From Limnomonas spitsbergensis (lineage: Eukaryota > Chlorophyta > Chlorophyceae > Chlamydomonadales), in contig JAYJMM010000115.1 of the NCBI GenBank assembly GCA_037349105.1, positions 100,890-164,889 on the forward strand: 64,000 bases of DNA, in the 5' to 3' direction. A model generated the notes under the pieces. That model made no database searches. It was not told the origin of the DNA and saw only the letters and a program-made list of their open reading frames with translations. Position 1 is the stretch's first letter; each line of letters opens with the position of its first letter. Shown one piece after another: positions 12,932 through 24,895 of this stretch. The position numbers and the translations under genes were made by a program.

Positions 12932-15009
12932 CATGCGCACCACCCTAGTGCTTCTGGCCAGCTTGCTTGCGCACCACCCTAGTGCTTCTGGCCAGCTTGC
13001 TTGCGCACCACCCTAGTGCTTCTGGACAGCTTGCTTGCGCACCACCCTAGTAGTGCTTCTGGCCAGCTTGCTTGCGCACCACCCTAGTGCTTCCGGCCAG
13101 TTTGCTTGCGCACCACCCTAGTGCTTCTGGCCAGCTTGCTTGCACACCACCCTAGTGCTTCTGACCAGCTTGCTTGCGCACCACCCTAGTGCTTCTGGCC
13201 AGCTTGCTTGCGCACCACCCTAGTGCTTCTGGCCAGCTTGCTTGCGCACCACCCTAGTGCTTCTGGCCAGCTTGCTTGCGCACCACCCTAGTGCTTCAAG
13301 CCAGCTTGCTTGCGCACCACCCTAGTGCTTCTGGCCAGTTTGCTTGCGCACCACCCTAGTGCTTCATGCCAGCTTGCTTGCGCACCACCCTAGTAGTGCT
13401 TCTGGCCAGTTTGCTTGCGCACCACCCTAGTGCTTCTGGCCAGCTTGCTTGCGCACCACCCTAGTGCTTCTGGCCAGCTTGCTTGCGCACCACCCTAGTG
13501 CTTCTGGCCAGCTTGCTTGCGCACCACCCCTGTGCTTCTGGCCAGCTTGCTTGCGCACCACCCCTGTGCTTCTGGCTAGTTTGCTTGCGCACCAACCTAG
13601 TGCTTCAAGACATTTTGCTTGCGCACCACCCTAGTGCTTCTGGCCAGCTTGCTTGCGCACCACCCTAGTGCTTCTGGCCAGCTTGCTTGCGCACCACCCT
13701 AGTGCTTCTGGCCAACTTGCTTGCGCACCACCCTAGTAGTGCTTCTGGCCAGCTTGCTTGCGCACCACCCTAGTGCTTCTGGCCAGCTTACTTGCGCACC
13801 ACCCTAGTGCTTCTGGCCAGTTTGCTTGCGCACCACCCTAGTGCTTCATGCCAGCTTGCTTGCGCACCACCCTAGTGCTTCTGGCCAGCTTGCTTGCGCA
13901 CCACCCTAGTGCTTCTGGCCAGCTTGCTCGCGCACCACCCTATTGCTTCTGGCCAGTTTGCTTGCGCACCACCCTAGTGCTTTTGGCCAGCTTGCTTGCG
14001 CACCACCCTAGTGCTTCTGGCCAGCTTGCTTGCGCACCACCCTAGTAGTGCTTCTGGCCAGCTTGCTTGCGCACCACCCTAGTGCTTCTGGCCATTTTGC
14101 TTGCGCACCACCCTAGTGCTTTTGGCCAGCTTGCTTGCGCACCACCCTAGTGCTTCTGGCCAGCTTGCTTGCGCACCACCCTAGTGCTTCTGGCCAGCTT
14201 GCTTGCGCACCACCCTAGTGCTTCTGGCCATTTTGCTTGCGCACCGCCCTAGTGCTTCTGGCCAGCTTGCTTGCGCACCACCCTAGTGCTTCTGGCCAGT
14301 TTGCTTGCGCACCACCCTAGTGCTTCTGGCCAGCTTGCTTGCGCACCACCCTAGTGCTTCTGGCCATCTTGCTTGCGCACCACCCTAGTGCTTCTGGCCA
14401 GCTTGCTTGCGCACCACCCTAGTGCTTCTGGCCAGTTTGCTTGCGCACCACCCTAGTGCTTCTGTTCAGCTTGCTTGCGCACCACCCTAGTGCTTCTGGC
14501 CAGCTTGCTTGCGCACCACCGTATTGCTTCTGGCCAGCTTGCTTGCGCACCACCCTGTTGCTTCTGACCAGCTTGCTTGCGCACCACCCTAGTGCTTCAG
14601 GCCAGCTTGCTTGCGCACCACCCTAGTGCTTCTGGCCAGCTTGCTTGCGCACCACCCTAGTGCTTCTAGCCAGCTTGCTTGCTCACCACCTTAGTGCTTC
14701 TTGCCAGCATGCTTGCGCACCACCCTAGTGCTTCTGACCAACTTGCTTGCGCACCGCCCCAGTGCTTCTGGCTAGTTTGCTTGCGCACCACCCTAGTGCT
14801 TCATGACATTTTGCTTGCGCACCACCCTAGTGCTTCTGGCCAGCTTGCTTGCGCACCACCCTAGTGCTTCTGGCCAGCTTGCTTGCGCACCACCCTAGTG
14901 CTTCTGGCCAGCTTGCTTGCGCACCACCCTAGTGCTTCTGGCCAGCTTGCTTGCGCACCACCCTAGTGCTTCTGGCCAGCTTGCTTGCGCACCACCCTAG
15001 TGCTTTTGG

Positions 15010-16420
15010 CCAGCTTGCTTGTGCACCACCCTAGTGCTTCTGGCCAGCTTGCTTGCGCACCACCCTAGTGCTTCTGGCCAGCTTGCTTGCGCACCACCCT
15101 AGTGCTTCAGGCCAACTTGCTTGCGCACCACCCTAGTGCTTCTGGCCAGTTTGCTTGCGCACCACCCTAGTGCTTCATGCCAGCTTGCTTGCGCACCACC
15201 CTAGTGCTTCTGGCCAGCTTGCTTGCGCACCACCCTAGTGCTTCTGGCCAGCTTGCTCGCGCACCACCCTATTGCTTCTGGCCAGTTTGCTTGCGCACCA
15301 CCCTAGTGCTTTTGGCCAGCTTGCTTGCGCACCACCCTAGTGCTTCTGGCCAGCTTGCTTGCGCACCACCCTAGTGCTTCTGACCAACTTGCTTGCGCAC
15401 CACCCTAGTGCTTCTGGCCATTTTGCTTGCGCACCACCCTAGTGCTTTTGGCCAGCTTGCTTGCGCACCACCCTAGTGCTTCTGGCCAGCTTGCTTGCGC
15501 ACCACCCTAGTGCTTCTGACCAGCTTGCTTGCGCACCACCCTAGTGCTTCTGGCCAGTTTGCTTGCGCACCACCCTAGTACTTCTGGCCAGCTTGCTTGC
15601 GCACCACCCTAGTGCTTCTGGCCAGCTTGCATGCGCACCACCCTAGTGCTTCGGGCCAGCTTGCTTGCGCACCACCCTAGTGCTTCTGGCCAGCTTGCTT
15701 GCGCACCACCCTAGTGCTTCTGGCCAGCTTGCTTGCGCACCACCCTAGTAGTGCTTCTGGCCAGCTTGCATGCGCACCACCCTAGTGCTTCTGGCCAGCT
15801 TGCTTGCGCACCACCCTAGTGCTTCTGGCCAGCTTGCTTGCGCACCACCCTAGTGCTTCTGGCCAGCTTGCTTGCGCACCACCCTAGTAGTGCTTCTGGC
15901 CAGCTCGCTTGCGCACCACCCTAGTGCTTCCGGCCAGTTTGCTTGCGCACCACCCTAGTGCTTCATGCCAGCTTGCTTGCGCACCACCCTAGTGCTTCTG
16001 GCCAGCTTGCTTGCGCACCACCCTAGTGCTTCTGGCCAGCTTGCTTGCGCACCTCCCCAGTGCTTCTGACTAGCTTGCTTGCGCACCACCCCAGTGCTTC
16101 TGGCTAGTTTGCTTGCGCACCACCCTAGTGCTTCAGGACATTTTGCTTGCGCACCACCCTAGTGCTTCTGGCCAGCTTGTTTGCGCACCACCCTATTGCT
16201 TCTGGCCAGCTTGCATGCGCACCACCCTTTTGCTTCTGGCCAGCTTGCTTGCACACCACCCTAGTGCTTCTGGCCAGCTTGCTTGCGCACCACCCTAGTG
16301 CTTCTGGCCAGCTTGCTTGCGCACCACCCTAGTAGTGCTTCTGGCCAGCTTGCTTGCGCACCACCCTAGTGCTTCTGGCCAGTTTGCGTGCGCACCACCC
16401 TAGTGCTTCTGGCCAGCTTG
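15010..16420. repeat. Higher-order repeat X, copy 2
   Basis: Copy of the 11521-12931 segment at offset 3489 bp (102 monomers plus 21 bp). It shares TGTGCACC, TTCAGGCCAAC, TTCATGCC, the AGT-duplicated units and TTCAGGACATTTTGC in the same order. Only scattered differences are seen, for example CTGACCAGC near 15518 where copy 1 has CTGGCCAGC. Edges are approximate because I compared variant markers by eye. Confidence 0.75.
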
Positions 16421-17600
16421 CTTGCGCACCACCCTAGTGCTTCTGGCCAGTTTGCTTGCGCACCACCCTAGTGCTTCATGCCAGCTTGCTTGCGCACCAC
16501 CCTAGTGCTTCTGGCCAGCTTGCTTGCGCACCACCCTAGTGCTTCTGGCCAGCTTGCTCGCGCACCACCCTATTGCTTCTGGCCAGTTTGCTTGCGCACC
16601 ACCCTAGTGCTTTTGGCCAGCTTGCTTGCGCACCACCCTAGTGCTTCTGGCCAGCTTGCTTGCGCACCACCCTAGTAGTGCTTCTGGCCAGCTTGCTTGC
16701 GCACCACCCTAGTGCTTCTGGCCATTTTGCTTGCGCACCACCCTAGTGCTTTTGGCCAGCTTGCTTGCGCACCACCCTAGTGCTTCTGGCCAGCTTGCTT
16801 GCGCACCACCCTAGTGCTTCTGGCCAGCTTGCTTGCGCACCACCCTAGTGCTTCTGGCCATTTTGCTTGCGCACCACCCTAGTGCTTCTGGCCAGCTTGC
16901 TTGCGCACCACCCTAGTGCTTCTGGCCAGTTTGCTTGCGCACCACCCTAGTGCTTCTGGCCAGCTTGCTTGCGCACCACCCTAGTGCTTCTGGCCATCTT
17001 GCTTGCGCACCACCCTAGTGCTTCTGGCCAGCTTGCTTGCGCACCACCCTAGTGCTTCTGGCCAGTTTGCTTGCGCACCACCCTAGTGCTTCTGTTCAGC
17101 TTGCTTGCGCACCACCCTAGTGCTTCTGGCCAGCTTGCTTGCGCACCACCCTAGTGCTTCTGGCCAGCTTGCTTGCGCACCACCCTATTGCTTCTGACCA
17201 GCTTGCTTGCGCACCACCCTAGTGCTTCAGGCCAGCTTGCTTGCGCACCACCCTAGTGCTTCTGGCCAGCTTGCTTGCGCACCACCCTAGTGCTTCTAGC
17301 CAGCTTGCTTGCGCACCACCCTAGTGCTTCTGGCCAGCATGCTTGCGCACCACCCTAGTGCTTCTGACCAACTTGCTTGCGCACCGCCCCCGTGCTTCTG
17401 GCTAGTTTGCTTGCGCACCACCCTAGTGCTTCAGGACATTTTGCTTGCGCACCACCCTAGTGCTTCTGGCCAGCTTGCTTGCGCACCACCCTAGTGCTTC
17501 TGGCCAGCTTGCTTGCGCACCACCCTAGTGCTTCTGCCCAGCTTGCTTGCGCACCACCCTAGTAGTGCTTCTGGCCAGCTTGCGTGCGCACCACCCTAGT

Positions 17601-19121
17601 GCTTCCGGCCAGTTTGCTTGCGCACCACCCTAGTGCTTCTGGCCAGCTTGCTTGCGCACCACCCTAGTGCTTCTGGCCAGCTTGCTTGCGCACCACCCTA
17701 GTGCTTCTGGCCAGCTTGCTTGTGCACCACCCTAGTGCTTCTGGCCAGCTTGCTTGCGCACCACCCTAGTGCTTCTGGCCAGCTTGCTTGCGCACCACCC
17801 TAGTGCTTCAGGCCAACTTGCTTGCGCACCACCCTAGTGCTTCTGGCCAGTTTGCTTGCGCACCACCCTAGTGCTTCATGCCAGCTTGCTTGCGCACCAC
17901 CCTAGTGCTTCTGGCCAGCTTGCTTGCGCACCACCCTAGTGCTTCTGGCCAGCTTGCTCGCGCACCACCCTATTGCTTCTGGCCAGTTTGCTTGCGCACC
18001 ACCCTAGTGCTTTTGGCCAGCTTGCTTGCGCACCACCCTAGTGCTTCTGGCCAGCTTGCTTGCGCACCACCCTAGTGCTTCTGACCAACTTGCTTGCGCA
18101 CCACCCTAGTGCTTCTGGCCATTTTGCTTGCGCACCACCCTAGTGCTTTTGGCCAGCTTGCTTGCGCACCACCCTAGTGCTTCTGGCCAGCTTGCTTGCG
18201 CACCACCCTAGTGCTTCTGGCCAGCTTGCTTGCGCACCACCCTAGTGCTTCTGGCCAGTTTGCTTGCGCACCACCCTAGTACTTCTGGCCAGCTTGCTTG
18301 CGCACCACCCTAGTGCTTCTGGCCAGCTTGCATGCGCACCACCCTAGTGCTTCGGGCCAGCTTGCTTGCGCACCACCCTAGTGCTTCTGGCCAGCTTGCT
18401 TGCGCACCACCCTAGTGCTTCTGGCCAGCTTGCTTGCGCACCACCCTAGTAGTGCTTCTGGCCAGCTTGCATGCGCACCACCCTAGTGCTTCTGGCCAGC
18501 TTGCTTGCGCACCACCCTAGTGCTTCTGGCCAGCTTGCTTGCGCACCACCCTAGTGCTTCTGGCCAGCTTGCTTGCGCACCACCCTAGTAGTGCTTCTGG
18601 CCAGCTCGCTTGCGCACCACCCTAGTGCTTCCGGCCAGTTTGCTTGCGCACCACCCTAGTGCTTCATGCCAGCTTGCTTGCGCACCACCCTAGTGCTTCT
18701 GGCCAGCTTGCTTGCGCACCACCCTAGTGCTTCTGGCCAGCTTGCTTGCGCACCACCCTAGTGCTTCTGACTAGCTTGCTTGCGCACCACCCCAGTGCTT
18801 CTGGCTAGTTTGCTTGCGCACCACCCTAGTGCTTCAGGACATTTTGCTTGCGCACCACCCTAGTGCTTCTGGCCAGCTTGTTTGCGCACCACCCTATTGC
18901 TTCTGGCCAGCTTGCATGCGCACCACCCTTTTGCTTCTGGCCAGCTTGCTTGCACACCACCCTAGTGCTTCTGGCCAGCTTGCTTGCGCACCACCCTAGT
19001 GCTTCTGGCCAGCTTGCTTGCGCACCACCCTAGTAGTGCTTCTGGCCAGCTTGCTTGCGCACCACCCTAGTGCTTCTGGCCAGTTTGCGTGCGCACCACC
19101 CTAGTGCTTCTGGCCAGCTTG
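17601..19121. repeat. Higher-order repeat X, copy 3
   Basis: Copy of 11411-12931 at offset 6190 bp and of 15010-16420 at offset 2701 bp. The markers TGCGTGCGC, TTCCGGCC, TGTGCACC, TTCATGCC and CCCTTTTGC all fall at the predicted positions. One visible difference is that the unit near 18760 keeps CACCCTAGTGC where copies 1 and 2 carry CACCTCCCCAGTGC. The homology also reaches leftward of 17601 to about 17360, with a 1-bp indel. Confidence 0.75.
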
Positions 19122-19892
19122 CTTGCGCACCACCCTAGTGCTTCTGGCCAGCTTGCTTGCGCACCACCCTAGTAGTGCTTCTGGCCAGCTTGCTTGCGCA
19201 CCACCCTAGTGCTTCCGGCCAGTTTGCTTGCGCACCACCCTAGTGCTTCATGCCAGCTTGCTTGCGCACCACCCTAGTGCTTCTGGCCAGCTTGCTTGCG
19301 CACCACCCTAGTGCTTCTGGCCAGCTTGCTTGCGCACCACCCCAGTGCTTCTGACCAGCTTGCTTGCGCACCACCCTAGTGCTTCTGGCCAGCTTGCTTG
19401 CGCACCACCCTAGTGCTTTTGGCCAGTTTGCTTGCGCACCACCCTAGTGCTTCTGGCCAGGTTGCTTGCGCACCACCCTAGTGATTCTGGCCAGCTTGCT
19501 TGCGCACCACCCTAGTGCTTCATGCCAGCTTGATTGCGCACCACCCTAGTGCTTCTGGCCAGCTTGCTTGCGCACCACCCTAGTGCTTCTGGCCAGCTTG
19601 CTTGCGCACCACCCTAGTGCTTCTGGCCAGCTTGCTTGCGCACCACCCTAGTGCTTCTGGCCAGCTTGCTTGCGCACCACCCTAGTGCTTTTGGCCAGCT
19701 TGCTTGCGCACCACCCTAGTGCTTCTGGCCAGCTTGCTTGCGCACCACCCTAGTAGTGCTTCTGGCCAGCTTGCTTGCGCACCACCCTAGTGCTTCTGTT
19801 CAGCTTGCTTGCGCACCACCCTAGTGCTTCTGGCCAGCTTGCTTGCGCACCACCCTAGTGCTTCTGGCCAGCTTGCTTGCGCACCACCCTAG

Positions 19893-22800
19893 TGCTTCTG
19901 ACCAGCTTGCTTGCGCACCACCCTAGTGCTTCTGGCCAGCTTGCTTGCGCACCACCCTAGTGCTTCTGGCCAGCTTGCTTGCACACCACCCTAGTGCTTC
20001 TGGCCAGCTTGCTTGCTCACTACCTTAGTGCTTCTGGCCAGCATGCTTGCGCACTACCCTAGTGCTTCTGGCCCGCTTGCTTGCGCACCACCTAAGTGCT
20101 TCTGGCTAGTTTGCTTGCGCACCACCCTAGTGCTTCAGGACATTTTGCTTGCGCACCAACCTAGTGCTTCTGGCCAGCTTGTTTGCGCACCACCCTAGTG
20201 CTTCTGGCCAGCTTGCTTGCGCACCACCCTAGTGCTTCTGGCCAGCTTGCTTGCGCACCACCCTAGTGCTTCTGGCCAGCTTGCTTGCGCACCACCCTAG
20301 TGCTTCTGGCCAGCTTGCTTGCGCACCACCCTAGTAGTGCTTCTGGCCAGCTTGCATGCGCACCACCCTAGTGCTTCTGGCCAGCTTGCTTGCGCACCAC
20401 CCTAGTGCTTCTGGCCAGCTTGCTTGCGCACCACCCTAGTGCTTCTGGCCAGCTTGCTTGCGCACCACCCTAGTAGTGCTTCTGGCCAGCTCGCTTGCGC
20501 ACCACCCTAGTGCTTCCGGCCAGTTTGCTTGCGCACCACCCTAGTGCTTCATGCCAGCTTGCTTGCGCACCACCCTAGTGCTTCTGGCCAGCTTGCTTGC
20601 GCACCACCCTAGTGCTTCTGGCCAGCTTGCTTGCGCACCACCCCAGTGCTTCTGACCAGCTTGCTTGCGCACCACCCCAGTGCTTCTGGCTAGTTTGCTT
20701 GCGCACCACCCTAGTGCTTCAGGACATTTTGCTTGCGCACCACCCTAGTGCTTCTGGCCAGCTTGCTTGCGCACCACCCTAGTGCTTCTGGCCAGCTTGC
20801 ATGCGCACCACCCTTTTGCTTCTGGCCAGCTTGCTTGCACACCACCCTAGTGCTTCTGGCCAGCTTGCTTGCGCACCACCCTAGTGCTTCTGGCCAGCTT
20901 GCTTGCGCACCACCCTAGTAGTGCTTCTGGCCAGCTTGCTTGCGCACCACCCTAGTGCTTCTGGCCAGTTTGCGTGCGCACCACCCTAGTGCTTCTGGCC
21001 AGCTTGCTTGCGCACCACCCTAGTGCTTCTGGCAAGTTTGCTTGCGCACCACCCTAGTGCTTCTGGCCAGCTTGCTTGCGCACCACCCTAGTGCTTCTGG
21101 CCAACTTGCTTGCGCACCACCCTAGTGCTTCTGACCAGTTTGCTTGCGCACCACCCTAGTGCTTCTGGATAGCTTGCTTGCGCACCACCCTAGTGCTTCT
21201 GGCCAGCTTGCTTGCGCACCACCCTAGTGCTTCTGGCCAGTTTGCTTGCGCACCACCCCTGTGCTTCTGGCTAGTTTGCTTGCGCACCAACCAAGTGCTT
21301 CAGGACATTTTGCTTGCGCACCACCCTAGTGCTTCTGGCCAGCTTGCTTGCGCACCACCCTAGTGCTTCTGGCCAGCTTGCTTGCACACCACCCTAGTGC
21401 TTCTGGCCAGCTTGCTTGCGCACCACCCTAGTGCTTCTGGCCAGTTTGCTTGCGCACCACCCTAGTGCTTCATGCCAGCTTGCTTGCGCACCACCCTAGT
21501 GCTTCTGGCCAGCTTGCTTGCGCACCACCCTAGTGCTTCTGGCCAGCTTGCTTGCGCACCACCCCAGTGCTTCTGGCCAGCTTGCTTGCGCACCACCCCA
21601 GTGCTTCTGGCTAGTTTGCTTGCGCACCACCCTAGTGCTTCAGGACATTTTGCTTGCGCACCACCCTAGTGCTTCTGTTCAGCTTGTTTGCGCACCACCC
21701 TATTGCTTCTGGCCAGCTTGCATGCGCACCACCCTTTTGCTTCTGGCCAGCTTGCTTGCACACCACCCTAGTGCTTATGGCCAGCTTGCTTGCGCACCAC
21801 CCTAGTAGTGCTTATGGCCAGCTTGCTTGCGCACCACCCTAGTAGTGCTTCTGGCCAGCTTGCTTGCGCACCACCCTAGTGCTTCTGGCCAGTTTGCGTG
21901 CACACCACCCTAGTGCTTCTGGCCAGCTTGCTTGCGCACCACCCTAGTGCTTCTGGCAAGTTTGCTTGCGCACCACCCTAGTGATTCTGGCCAGCTTGCT
22001 TGCGCATCACCCTAGTGCTTCTGGCCAACTTGCTTGCGCACCACCCTAGTGCTTCTGGCCAGCTTGTTTGCGCACCACCCTAGTGCTTCTGGCCAGCTTG
22101 CTTGCGCACCACCCTAGTGCTTCTGGCCAGCTTGCTTGCGCACCACCCTAGTGCTTCTGGCCAGCTTGCTTGCGCACCACCCTAGTGCTTCTGGCCAGCT
22201 TGCATGCGCACCACCCTAGTGCTTCTGGCCAGCTTGCTTGCGCACCACCCTAGTGCTTCTGGCCAGCTTGCTTGCGCACCACCCTAGTGCTTCTGGCCAG
22301 CTTGCTTGCGCACCACCCTAGTAGTGCTTCTGGCCAGCTTGCTTGCGCACCACCCTAGTGCTTCTGGCCAGTTTGCTTGCGCACCACCCTAGTGCTTCTG
22401 TCCAGCTTGCTTGCGCACCACCCTAGTGCTTCTGGCCAGCTTGCTTGCGCACCACCCTATTGCTTCTGGCCAGCTTGCTTGCGCACCACCCTATTGCTTC
22501 TGACCAGCTTGCTTGCGCACCACCCTAGTGCTTCAGGCCAGCTTGCTTGCGCACCACCCTAGTGCTTCTGGCCAGCTTGCTTGCGCACCACCCTAGTGCT
22601 TCTGGCCAGCTTGCTTGCTCACTACCTTAGTGCTTCTGGCCAGCATGCTTGCGCACCACCCTAGTGCTTCTGACCAACTTGCTTGCGCACCACCCCAGTG
22701 CTTCTGGCTAGTTTGCTTGCGCACCACCCTAGTGCTTCTGGCCAGCTTGATTGCGCACCACCCTAGTGCTTCTGGCCAGCTTGCTTGCGCACCACCCTAG
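19893..22800. repeat. 2,908-bp higher-order repeat, copy 1 (intact)
   Basis: First copy of a tandem pair with a 2,908-bp period. Markers at 20013 (CTCACTACC), about 20085 (CCCGCTTGC), 20340 (AGT duplication), 20527 (TTCATGCC), 20810 (CCCTTTTGC) and 21169 (CTGGATAGC) each recur 2,908 bp later up to the retrotransposon. Beyond it they continue at offset 10056, which is 2908 plus the element and one target-site copy. The copy contains the empty-site equivalent of the copy 1 insertion, CTAGT at 21224-21228. Confidence 0.8.
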
Positions 22801-24136
22801 TGCTTCTGACCAGCTTGCTTGCGCACCACCCTAGTGCTTCAGGCCAGCTTGCTTGCGCACCACCCTAGTGCTTCTGGCCAGCTTGCTTGCGCACCACCCT
22901 AGTGCTTCTGGCCAGCTTGCTTGCACACTACCTTAGTGCTTCTGGCCAGCATGCTTGCGCACTACCCTAGTGCTTCTGGCCAGCTTGCTTGCGCACCACC
23001 CCAGTGCTTCTGGCTAGTTTGCTTGCGCACCACCCTAGTGCTTCAGGACATTTTGCTTGTGCACCACCCTAGTGCTTCTGGCCAGCTTGTTTGCGCACCA
23101 CCCTAGTGCTTCTGGCCAGCTTGCATACGCACCACCCTAGTGCTTCTGGCCAGCTTGCTTGCGCACCACCCTAGTGCTTCTGGCCAGCTTGCTTGCGCAC
23201 CACCCTAGTGCTTCTGGCCAGCTTGCTTGCGCACCACCCTAGTAGTGCTTCTGGCCAGCTTGCATGCGCACCACCCTAGTGCTTCTGGCCAGCTTGCTTG
23301 CGCACCACCCTAGTGCTTCTGGCCAGCTTGCTTGCGCACCACCCTAGTGCTTCTGGCCAGCTTGCTTGCGCACCACCCTAGTAGTGCTTCTGGCCAGCTC
23401 GCTTGCGCACCACCCTAGTGCTTCCGGCCAGTTTGCTTGCGCACCACCCTAGTGCTTCATGCCAGCTTGCTTGCGCACCACCCTAGTGCTTCTGGCCAGC
23501 TTGCTTGCGCACCACCCTAGTGCTTCTGGCCAGCTTGCTTGCGCACCACCCCAGTGCTTCTGACCAGCTTGCTTGCGCACCACCCCAGTGCTTCTGGCTA
23601 GTTTGCTTGCGCACCACCCTAGTGCTTCAGGACATTTTGCTTGCGCACCACCCTAGTGCTTCTGGCCAGCTTGTTTGCGCACCACCCTATTGCTTCTGGC
23701 CAGCTTGCATGCGCACCACCCTTTTGCTTCTGGCCAGCTTGCTTGCACACCACCCTAGTGCTTCTGGCCAGCTTGCTTGCGCACCACCCTAGTGCTTCTG
23801 GCCAGCTTGCTTGCGCACCACCCTAGTAGTGCTTCTGGACAGCTTGCTTGCGCACCACCCTAGTGCTTCTGGCCAGTTTGCGTGCGCACCACCCTAGTGC
23901 TTCTGGCCAGCTTGCTTGCGCACCACCCTAGTGCTTCTGGCAAGTTTGCTTGCGCACCACCCTAGTGCTTCTGGCCAGCTTGCTTGCGCACCACCCTAGT
24001 GCTTCTGGCCAACTTGCTTGCGCACCACCCTAGTGCTTCTGACCAGTTTGCTTGCGCACCACCCTAGTGCTTCTGGATAGCTTGCTTGCGCACCACCCTA
24101 GTGCTTCTGGCCAGCTTGCTTGCGCACCACCCTAGT
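22801..24136. repeat. 2,908-bp higher-order repeat, copy 2, left part
   Basis: Left part of the second copy; it matches 19893-21228 with scattered substitutions. It is cut at CTAGT (24132-24136) by the retrotransposon and resumes at 31280. The last monomers before the element, including CTGGATAGC near 24072, match those before 21228, which shows that the element entered an already duplicated array. Confidence 0.8.
24132..24136. repeat. Target-site duplication of copy 1, left
   Basis: CTAGT immediately before the TG end of the left LTR; it is repeated exactly at 31280-31284. Five bases is the usual duplication length for Ty3/Gypsy integrases. Removing the element and one copy of CTAGT restores a normal satellite monomer. 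Confidence 0.96.
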
Positions 24137-24539
24137 TGAAGAGGTCCTAGGTGCCCTAGGGGGCAGGACTCTTATATCTAGACAGGGACTCACTAGTAGA
24201 GGAACGTGAAGGGGAGTCCGGGACGGTGTTGAGGGTAGACGAGTAGTCGGAGAGTTGACTGAGGGGGGACTAGGTGCTCACGAGGGGAGACTGCTGGAGA
24301 CTAGAGATTTGATAGTGGGACAGTCAGGTATTGAGCCTGATGGATTGATCTCGTCTGAGACTTCCCGATGCCTAGCAGAGCTCGCTTATATGGGAGGTGC
24401 AGGGTTTAACCCGTGAGGGTTCTGGTCTGGGCTTGCCAGGCGACCCTGCAACTTCCGTATGGAGCGTAAGCGCCGATAACGTAAGGCAGGTCGCGTCAGC
24501 GACTGGTAATTCTGGGGTACTGGTTACATGACCATTACA
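24137..24539 (-). repeat. 3' LTR of copy 1
   Basis: 403 bp. On the plus strand it begins TGAAGAGGTC and ends GACCATTACA, so in element sense it begins TGTAATGGTC and ends GACCTCTTCA. It reads as identical to 30877-31279 and to the reverse complement of 62000-62402. It should supply the 3' end-processing signals of the transcript; I do not see a canonical AATAAA in it. Confidence 0.97.
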
Positions 24540-24895
24540 TACCTCCCCCCTAGGCTGCGTGCCGAGCGCGGTGGAAGGTAAATGTTAGTGAACTGGAACT
24601 CGGATTGTTGCAGTATTTAATCAATTAAATGCAAACATGAAATCTGGAGCAAGTTATCTTGGAACTGCTAGAGTACTTGATTGTCCGCTGGAAAAATTAA
24701 CTCAAGTCTGGATCTAGGTTGAATTATAACGAGAAGTGAAATCTGAGCAGCTTGCCAGGCTGGGCAGTATCGGTTCTCAAAGGAATTCAAGACAAGGTTC
24801 AGAAAGAAAGAAAAAAAAATCTGACTGGTCTGGTTTAGAGTTAGGTCTCGATCTGGGACTAGGGGTATGGACCTTGAATACTAGACAAGTGCTGG
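24540..24895 (-). other. 3' untranslated region of copy 1 with polypurine tract
   Basis: About 356 bp between the pol stop codon and the 3' LTR, with no supported coding sequence on either strand. It is more AT-rich than pol. On the plus strand it includes an A-rich run near 24810-24820. In element sense it ends in the polypurine tract next to the LTR. Confidence 0.8.
24542..24551 (-). other. Polypurine tract
   Basis: In element sense AGGGGGGAGG, followed by TA and then the TG of the 3' LTR. A purine run in this position resists RNase H and primes plus-strand DNA synthesis in LTR retrotransposons. Position and composition are both as expected. Confidence 0.88.

Larger units (their letters stand above)
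10534..24136. repeat. 34-bp satellite, diverged block B with higher-order repeats
   Basis: Same 34-bp monomer in the same orientation and mostly in register, but with recurrent variants: CAGTTTGC for CAGCTTGC, TTCAGGACATTTTGC, TTCATGCC, CTGTTCAGC, CTGACC, TATTGC for TAGTGC, GCACACC or GTGCACC at the CpG, and a 3-bp AGT duplication giving CCTAGTAGTGC. The variants recur in fixed order at kilobase spacing (offsets 2630, 2701, 2908, 3489, 3561 and 6190 bp), which defines higher-order repeats. The many 61-95 codon open frames here arise only where a variant removes TAG; they are not genes. The block ends at the left target-site duplication of retrotransposon copy 1. Confidence 0.96.
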
